Shown here: piece after piece, positions 6,323 through 10,739 of the stretch
Layout of the letters: each line of letters begins with the position of its first letter
Position numbering within the stretch: the first letter of the stretch is position 1
DNA from: Bacteroidota bacterium
GTDB lineage: Bacteria; Bacteroidota; Bacteroidia; B-17B0; Aurantibacillaceae
Length of the DNA stretch: 10,739 nt
Assembly: GCA_005800865.1 (NCBI GenBank)
Contig: SYEI01000046.1
Span: 1 to 10,739 of the forward strand
Direction: 5' to 3'
Notes under the pieces: model-generated
The model's database searches: none
Seen by the model: only the letters and a program-made list of their open reading frames with translations
What the model was told of the DNA's origin: nothing
Translations under genes and position numbers: made by a program

Positions 6323-8419
6323 AATGATGAATAAGGTGTAGCGTACATCCAAAGTGATATTTCTGCACTGGTTAGGATTGTACATAATATCACTCATGGT
6401 TCCTTCCCAGTTTCTATCAAAGTTAGTTCCAATTAATTGACCTTTTGCATTAAATACAGGACTTCCGCTATTGCCACCAGTGGTGTGGTTGCTTGCTGTA
6501 AAAGCTACTTGCAATTTACCATCTTTGTTGGCATATTGTCCGTAATCTTTTTTCTCATACAACTCTATTAACTTTGCCGGCACATCAAACTCTTCGTCTT
6601 TTGGAATGTATTTTTCCATAATACCATCTAAGGTTGTGTAGTAATTATATTCTACACCATCTTTTGGTACATAATTATTTACTTTACCATAAGCTACTCG
6701 TAATGTAGAGTTAGCATCTGGATAGAATTTTTTGTCTTTAAATATTTCTTTTTGTCCTTGAATATATAGTTTTTGTAATTCATTAATTTCTCTTTCATCG
6801 TATTGAAATTGAGGAAATACCGAAGTATTGTAATATTTTACAATAGAGCTAGTGATGTAAAAAATCGGATCTCTTTCGTATAAATTAGTGTATTTATCAT
6901 AATCGTTTAACATCACTTCAGCTTTTTCTTTATCTACAAAATTGGTGTTTGAAAATAAGAAGTCGGTCATTTTTTTCGCATCGTTATTATTAGCAACAAT
7001 AAACGAATCTAACACATAAGGTCTGCTATTGGTTGGCACGCCTTTGATGTATTCTGCCAACATAGCTTCACATAATTTGATATCAGTTGGTTTATTATAA
7101 TTTTTAAAGAAACCTAACTTTTTGTATTCTTCTAAGGTTTTATCATAGGTGTTTGTGGTCCCTTTTTGTTTTTTCTTTAATTCGTTATTCAAGGTTACAT
7201 AAAAACGAGCATAATTAAGGGCGTCAATGGCCATTAAACATTCGCTATAATAATCTACTTGTTTGTTTAGGATTTTATATTCAGCATACACTTTTTGTAA
7301 TTGAGGAAAAATATTACCATACTTTTCTTTTTGAGCAGGATTAGCACTTATTGCTTCGTTAAATTGATTTTCAAATAATTGTTTTTTTGCAACGGCATCA
7401 TATTTTTTTAAGCCATTCATTTCGCCCATCCATTTTTTGTAGTAGTTAGCAACACTTTGAAATTTACTAGCATAAGCGATACGAACTGCATCACTTTGTA
7501 ACATATCTACATTCATTATATTTAATCGTTTTTCACGAAGAGAAACTTTTAATGGATCGCTTTCGTTCATAATCATATCAACGGCATAGCTTGATAAATA
7601 TTCTTGTGTACGCCCAGGGAAACCATATACCATGGTAAAATCTCCTTGTTTATATCCTTTTAAAGAAATTGGAATCACATTTTTTGGTTTGTAAGGAATA
7701 TTGTCTTTACTGTATTCTGCAGGCTTGTTATCTTTATTGGCATAAATACGAAACACTGAAAAATCAGCATTATGACGAGGCCACATCCAGTTATCGCTTT
7801 CGCCACCAAACTTTCCGATAGAAGAAGGAGGAGCGCCAACCATACGAACATCTTTGAATGTTTCTACAACAAATAAATAATAGTCGTTACCATAAAAAAA
7901 TGGTTTGATAAATGCTTCATAATGAGTTCCTGCAACAGCTTCTTTTTCTAATTGTTTAATATTGGCTTTGATGATAGAATCTTTTTTAGCTTCTGTGCTG
8001 GTAGCTATAATTCCTTTTAATACTTTTGCGGTAACATCTTCAATACGCTGTATGATAGTGGCATTTAAGTTTGGCGTATAAACCTCTTCATTTTTATTCA
8101 TCGCCCAAAAACCATTGGTTAAGTAGTCTTTTTCAACTGTGCTATGAAAAGCGATAGCTGAATAACCGCAGTGGTGGTTAGTTAAAATTAAACCTTGGTC
8201 AGAAACGATTTCGGCTGTACAGCCACCTGCAAATTGTACAATGGCATCTTTTAAACTTGATTTATTAACGCTGTAAATTTGTTCAGCAGTTAATTTTAAT
8301 CCATTCTTTTTCATGTCTTTAATATTCATTGCATTTAAAAGTTGTGGTAACCACATCCCTTCGTCAGCTTTTGAGATTAAAGAAATTAATAATGTTAATG
8401 CAAGTAGTTTTTGTTTCAT
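6269..8419 (-). CDS. S46 family dipeptidyl-peptidase, DPP11-like (Asp/Glu-specific)
   Basis: A 716-aa periplasmic serine exopeptidase that removes dipeptides from peptide N-termini. The chosen ATG at 8419 gives MKQKLLALTLLISLISKADEG, a clear signal peptide. The frame runs on upstream to a TTG at 8464, but those 15 codons lie in a dispersed repeat. The mature protein opens with DEGMWLP, typical of S46. The catalytic triad is visible as H83 (TNHHCGY, second His), D219 (RHNADFS) and S651 (GGNSGSPV). FDRNWEG places Arg at 669, 18 residues after the Ser. In P. gingivalis DPP11 the Ser655/Arg673 pair has the same spacing and the Arg selects acidic P1 residues, whereas DPP7 has Gly there (family knowledge). 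Length matches the family (~710-720). It is 88 bp downstream of the PNP gene, and its likely partner is the secreted protein 25 nt downstream. The acidic-specificity call is inference from one residue. Confidence 0.92.
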   Translation of the reverse strand: MKQKLLALTLLISLISKADEGMWLPQLLNAMNIKDMKKNGLKLTAEQIYSVNKSSLKDAIVQFAGGCTAEIVSDQGLILTNHHCGYSAIAFHSTVEKDYLTNGFWAMNKNEEVYTPNLNATIIQRIEDVTAKVLKGIIATSTEAKKDSIIKANIKQLEKEAVAGTHYEAFIKPFFYGNDYYLFVVETFKDVRMVGAPPSSIGKFGGESDNWMWPRHNADFSVFRIYANKDNKPAEYSKDNIPYKPKNVIPISLKGYKQGDFTMVYGFPGRTQEYLSSYAVDMIMNESDPLKVSLREKRLNIMNVDMLQSDAVRIAYASKFQSVANYYKKWMGEMNGLKKYDAVAKKQLFENQFNEAISANPAQKEKYGNIFPQLQKVYAEYKILNKQVDYYSECLMAIDALNYARFYVTLNNELKKKQKGTTNTYDKTLEEYKKLGFFKNYNKPTDIKLCEAMLAEYIKGVPTNSRPYVLDSFIVANNNDAKKMTDFLFSNTNFVDKEKAEVMLNDYDKYTNLYERDPIFYITSSIVKYYNTSVFPQFQYDEREINELQKLYIQGQKEIFKDKKFYPDANSTLRVAYGKVNNYVPKDGVEYNYYTTLDGIMEKYIPKDEEFDVPAKLIELYEKKDYGQYANKDGKLQVAFTASNHTTGGNSGSPVFNAKGQLIGTNFDRNWEGTMSDIMYNPNQCRNITLDVRYTLFIIDKFAGAGYLLNEMKLAK

Positions 8420-8431
8420 GTTTTGTTTATT

Positions 8432-8466
8432 ATTTAACCGCAAAGAAGCGGAGTTTTTTAGCAAAG
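8432..8466. repeat. Dispersed CGCAAAG-type intergenic repeat, copy 2
   Basis: Matches copy 1 (3151-3185) at 31 of 35 bases in the same orientation. It lies between the S46 start codon (8417-8419) and the PNP stop (8508). A further degenerate box, GCAAAGGGTGCAGAG at 8461-8475, continues the internal tandem pattern. The minus-strand frame through it encodes the false N-terminal extension of the S46 protein. Confidence 0.7.
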
Positions 8467-8507
8467 GGTGCAGAGTTCTATTGTGATAAAATGATAATGA
8501 AAAGATA

Positions 8508-9323
8508 TTACATTGAACGAATTAACTCCTTCATCAATAAAGTCATTTTAGGTTCTTGCATTTTTGCAATATGTTGAACTTCTTCGTGACTTACATTTTG
8601 AACATCACCTTCTACACCTAAATCAGTTACGATACTTACACCAAATACGCGCATGCCGCCATGTTTAGCAACAATTACTTCTGGTACAGTACTCATTCCA
8701 ACGGTATCAGCACCAATTCTTCTGATGTAACGATATTCGGCAGGAGTTTCAAAACAAGGGCCAGTTAATCCAGCATAAGAGCCTTGACTTACTTTAATAT
8801 TATTTGCTTTCGCAATTTCTAAAGCCATTGCAATTAATTTTTTATCATATGCTTCGCTCATATCTGGGAAACGTGGACCTAGTTCAGCAATGTTTTTTCC
8901 AATTAAAGGATTGGTTGGAAATAAATTAATATGATCATTGATAATCATGATTTCTCCAATCTCAAAATCAGGATTCATGCCACCACTTGCATTTGATACA
9001 CATACTGTATGGATGCCAATTGCTTTCATCACGCGAACAGGGAATGTAATTTGATGCATGGTGTACCCTTCATAAAAATGAAAACGACCTTGCATGGCCA
9101 TTACTTTTTTGCCACCTAATTCTCCAAATATTAATTTGCCGCTATGACCTTCTACTGTGCTTACAGGAAAATTCGGAATCTCCTCGTATGGGATAACGAA
9201 TTCTGCGCTTATTTCTGTTACTAGTCCTCCTAATCCTGTTCCTAAAATAATTCCTATTTCGGGGCGGAAGTTATTTGTTTTTTCAAGAATACTTTTTGTG
9301 GTAAAATTTATTTGTTCTAACAT
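8508..9323 (-). CDS. punA: Purine-nucleoside phosphorylase, trimeric PNP/MTAP family
   Basis: A 271-aa cytosolic enzyme of purine salvage that phosphorolyses purine (deoxy)nucleosides to base and (deoxy)ribose-1-phosphate. The phosphate site is seen in LGTGLGGL (T29 at the human Ser33 position), H60 (VEGHSG), R80 and H82 (GRFHFYEGY) and S211. The ribose/base site is seen in NASGGMN (111-117), F191-E192 (GPCFETPAEY), M210 (VGMSTVPE) and H246. E192 aligns with human Glu201, the N1-binding residue. At the position of human Asn243, which helps select 6-oxopurines, this protein has D234 (SIVTDLG), as in MTAP-type enzymes; the base range may be wider than inosine/guanosine. Length fits the ~270-290-aa trimeric class. 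The ATG lies 41 nt inside the end of lpxK, so the two are almost certainly co-transcribed and perhaps coupled. No alternative ATG exists before residue 76. Confidence 0.93.
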   Translation of the reverse strand: MLEQINFTTKSILEKTNNFRPEIGIILGTGLGGLVTEISAEFVIPYEEIPNFPVSTVEGHSGKLIFGELGGKKVMAMQGRFHFYEGYTMHQITFPVRVMKAIGIHTVCVSNASGGMNPDFEIGEIMIINDHINLFPTNPLIGKNIAELGPRFPDMSEAYDKKLIAMALEIAKANNIKVSQGSYAGLTGPCFETPAEYRYIRRIGADTVGMSTVPEVIVAKHGGMRVFGVSIVTDLGVEGDVQNVSHEEVQHIAKMQEPKMTLLMKELIRSM

Positions 9324-10365
9324 AGTTTATGATTGTATCGTTAAATTCTTGTGTTTTGTCTTTAAAATCTACCTCTATCGGCAAAACGTACAAAGGTAAT
9401 GTATTTGCTATATCCTGCAAGTCAGTGCCACGTAATCTCATAGCATCTTTTTCAGTAGTTACTACTATTTTGTTTCCGCCTTCAATGGCATCTAATTGCG
9501 CTCTTACATCTGCAATATCCTGAATTGTAAAGCTGTGATGGTCAGGAAACTGAATATGTTTTACATCTGAAGAGTATTCTTTTAAGTAGGTAATCATTGG
9601 TTGTGGATTACCGATACCTGTAAAAGCAACTATACGATAACGAAATAAATCATTTAAAGTATCAATGGTATCAGAAGGATTTTGAAAGCCTTTTAATTCG
9701 CCATATTTTAACCAAGTAAAAAATAATTGTTGGTGTGCTAATGGTTTTAAATCTTTAATTACATTTCTAATTTCGATAGCCGTTGTTTTATCAGGTGTTT
9801 TACTGACGATAATAATATCAGCCCTTTCAATGCCTTTTTTTGATTCTCTTAAATAACCAGCCGGCATCATGCAATCGTTTAAATACAAGTTATTGTATTC
9901 ACTTATCACAATTTTCAGTTCGCAATTTAAAGCGCGATGCTGAAAGGCATCATCTAAAATCACCACGTTTGGAGGCTCAGGAAATTCTAATATTTTTTTA
10001 ATGCCATTAACTCTATTGGCATCTACGCAAACTTCTAATTGAGGATTTTTTGTTTTGTATTGCAATGGCTCGTCGCCAATATCAAATGCTGTGCTTACAT
10101 TTGATGCCTGAATAAAGCCAGATGTTTTACGTTTGTAACCGCGACTAAGTATAGCTATTTTAAAGTCGTTTTGTAATATATTAATTAAATACTCTACATG
10201 AGGTGTTTTTCCAGTACCACCAACGGCTAAATTTCCAACACAAATAGTGTGTACGTCAACCGATTTACTTTTTAAAAATTTCCAATCGTATAATAAATTA
10301 CGTAACGAGGTGATAATGCCATAAATTACAGCAAAAGGAAATAGAAGTATTTTCTTTAAAGTCAC
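9283..10365 (-). CDS. lpxK: Tetraacyldisaccharide 4'-kinase LpxK
   Basis: A 360-aa inner-membrane kinase that phosphorylates the 4' position of the lipid A tetraacyldisaccharide precursor, giving lipid IVA. It has an N-terminal hydrophobic membrane helix (about 5-20), then the family P-loop GNLAVGGTGKTP (44-55, K53/T54). SRGYKRK (74-80), FDIGDEPLQ (D98, matching the catalytic Asp of LpxK), the LDDAFQHR motif (137-144) and FPDHHSFT (H276/H277) follow. The length is slightly above E. coli LpxK (328). The start is GTG at 10363-10365, preceded directly by an in-frame TAG. This start is chosen because the N-terminal KKILLFPFAVIYG aligns with the usual start of Bacteroidota LpxK proteins. It implies a Gram-negative cell with lipid A. 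The 3' end overlaps the PNP gene by 41 nt. It is intact. Confidence 0.95.
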   Translation of the reverse strand: MTLKKILLFPFAVIYGIITSLRNLLYDWKFLKSKSVDVHTICVGNLAVGGTGKTPHVEYLINILQNDFKIAILSRGYKRKTSGFIQASNVSTAFDIGDEPLQYKTKNPQLEVCVDANRVNGIKKILEFPEPPNVVILDDAFQHRALNCELKIVISEYNNLYLNDCMMPAGYLRESKKGIERADIIIVSKTPDKTTAIEIRNVIKDLKPLAHQQLFFTWLKYGELKGFQNPSDTIDTLNDLFRYRIVAFTGIGNPQPMITYLKEYSSDVKHIQFPDHHSFTIQDIADVRAQLDAIEGGNKIVVTTEKDAMRLRGTDLQDIANTLPLYVLPIEVDFKDKTQEFNDTIINYVRTNKFYHKKYS

Positions 10366-10394
10366 CTAAATATTTATAAAGTAGTGAATTTAGG
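10365..10394. repeat. Inverted repeat covering the lpxK start
   Basis: CCTAAAT (10365-10371) is the exact inverse of ATTTAGG (10388-10394), with a 16-nt AT-rich loop. It begins on the last base of the lpxK GTG codon and includes the ATTTAGG that would serve as the only ribosome-binding candidate. It could be an operator or an RNA hairpin limiting lpxK translation. A 7-bp AT-rich repeat may also be chance. Confidence 0.35.
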
Positions 10395-10426
10395 GGGTTT
10401 TTCTTAAAAAATGAAATCTTTTTAGA

Positions 10427-10636
10427 CTATTCCTTTACTTCTATCCATAATTTGCAAGGCTCTAATTTACAGCCGTTTGCATCGGTTTCTATAACCTCTA
10501 AATATCCACTTTGATAATCAATATCTACGGTGATTGAATTGGTGTGTTTTCCATTACTAATCCACATACCTGCAGGCATATTCCAAAGGTATTTGGAACC
10601 TTGATGAAGAGGAACGGAGTAGGTGAGATTGGTTGA
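10427..10636 (-). CDS. PKD-like domain protein, C-terminal fragment
   Basis: The minus-strand frame ending at TAG (10427-10429) encodes about 69 residues of a PKD-like (immunoglobulin-fold) domain, as found in large surface or secreted Bacteroidota proteins. It follows the pattern of that repeat: NLTYSVP, then YLWNMPAGMWIS, a G..T.SITVD strand, SGYLEVIETDANGC and a final LWIEVKE. Two cysteines sit five residues apart (ANGCKLEPC). No start codon or N-terminal part is available, because the AT-rich sequence breaks at about 10636-10641 into GC-rich DNA. The frame stays open through the GC-rich tail but there encodes implausible Arg-rich sequence (RARRRRRS). The gene is truncated by the contig junction rather than clearly by biology. 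The family call is from the motif pattern only. Confidence 0.6.
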   Translation of the reverse strand, partial: STNLTYSVPLHQGSKYLWNMPAGMWISNGKHTNSITVDIDYQSGYLEVIETDANGCKLEPCKLWIEVKE

Positions 10637-10739
10637 TCGGCGTCGTCGTCGAGCACGAAGCCTCCCGCCGCGCGGGTCGAGCCGAGCCGAGGCGCATTGA
10701 GAGTGGCAATGGCTTCGTCGCCCGCGAACGCGAGCGTGA
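10637..10739. other. GC-rich tail, probable chimeric contig end
   Basis: Bases 10641-10739 contain 70 G/C of 99, against an AT-rich window elsewhere. One minus-strand frame (codons such as CTC, GCG, GGC, GAC in series, encoding TLAFAGDEAIATLNAPRLGS) shows the high third-position GC of a high-GC genome. It is out of frame with the PKD-like gene on the AT-rich side. A plus-strand frame is also open, so the strand is uncertain. No gene can be named from about 33 codons. Confidence 0.7.

Noticed and set aside
8329..8577. 82-codon plus-strand frame across the S46 5' end
   Set aside because: Antisense to the S46 signal peptide and the PNP 3' end; no start signal or recognisable domain.
9157..9523. 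Two plus-strand frames (80 and 64 codons) opposite lpxK/PNP
   Set aside because: Antisense shadows of two well-supported genes; no domain.
10380..10426. Possible terminator after the PKD-like gene
   Set aside because: TCTTAAAAA and TTTTTAGA can pair imperfectly, but the stem is almost all A-T and on the minus strand it is followed by a C run, not a T run.
1..10739. CRISPR array, tRNA, rRNA, toxin-antitoxin or defence island
   Set aside because: I looked for regular spaced repeats, cloverleaf sequences and paired small genes on both strands and saw none.

Overview
The window is an ordinary AT-rich chromosomal stretch of a Bacteroidota bacterium (Flavobacteriia/Sphingobacteriia-like; not resolved further). 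This rests on several things: an S46-family dipeptidyl-peptidase and a PKD-like repeat protein, both characteristic of the phylum; A-rich leaders without Shine-Dalgarno sites; a TAnnTTTG-type -7 box in front of mtaB; and AT-rich codon use. The last ~100 bases are about 71% G+C and do not belong to the same compositional regime. They look like a chimeric contig end.

Layout, left to right. The 3' end of ahcY (plus strand) converges on ftsK (minus strand) at a bidirectional terminator. Upstream of ftsK is a 311-bp gene-free stretch that carries two repeat-like elements. Then comes mtaB (minus), divergent from a small CDGSH iron-sulfur protein gene (plus). The CDGSH gene ends at a second bidirectional terminator. 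Beyond it lies a minus-strand cluster, in transcription order: lpxK, a purine nucleoside phosphorylase gene (41-nt overlap with lpxK), an S46 dipeptidyl-peptidase with DPP11-type specificity, and an unrecognised secreted 343-aa protein starting 25 nt after the peptidase stop. Upstream of lpxK is the 3' end of a PKD-like domain gene, cut off by the GC-rich tail.

Functionally these are mostly independent housekeeping genes: methyl-cycle recycling of S-adenosylhomocysteine (AhcY), chromosome segregation at division (FtsK), tRNA A37 methylthiolation (MtaB), lipid A 4'-phosphorylation (LpxK), purine salvage (PNP) and periplasmic peptide degradation (S46 peptidase). I see no defence system, CRISPR array, transposase, integrase, tRNA or rRNA.

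The most notable structure is a second, decayed copy of the 3' end of the S46 peptidase gene. It lies just beyond the unknown 343-aa gene, so that gene is bracketed by ~65-bp imperfect direct repeats. Other points of interest are a dispersed repeat present upstream of both ftsK and the S46 gene, an Asp in place of the usual purine-specificity Asn in the PNP, and the abrupt compositional break at the right end.
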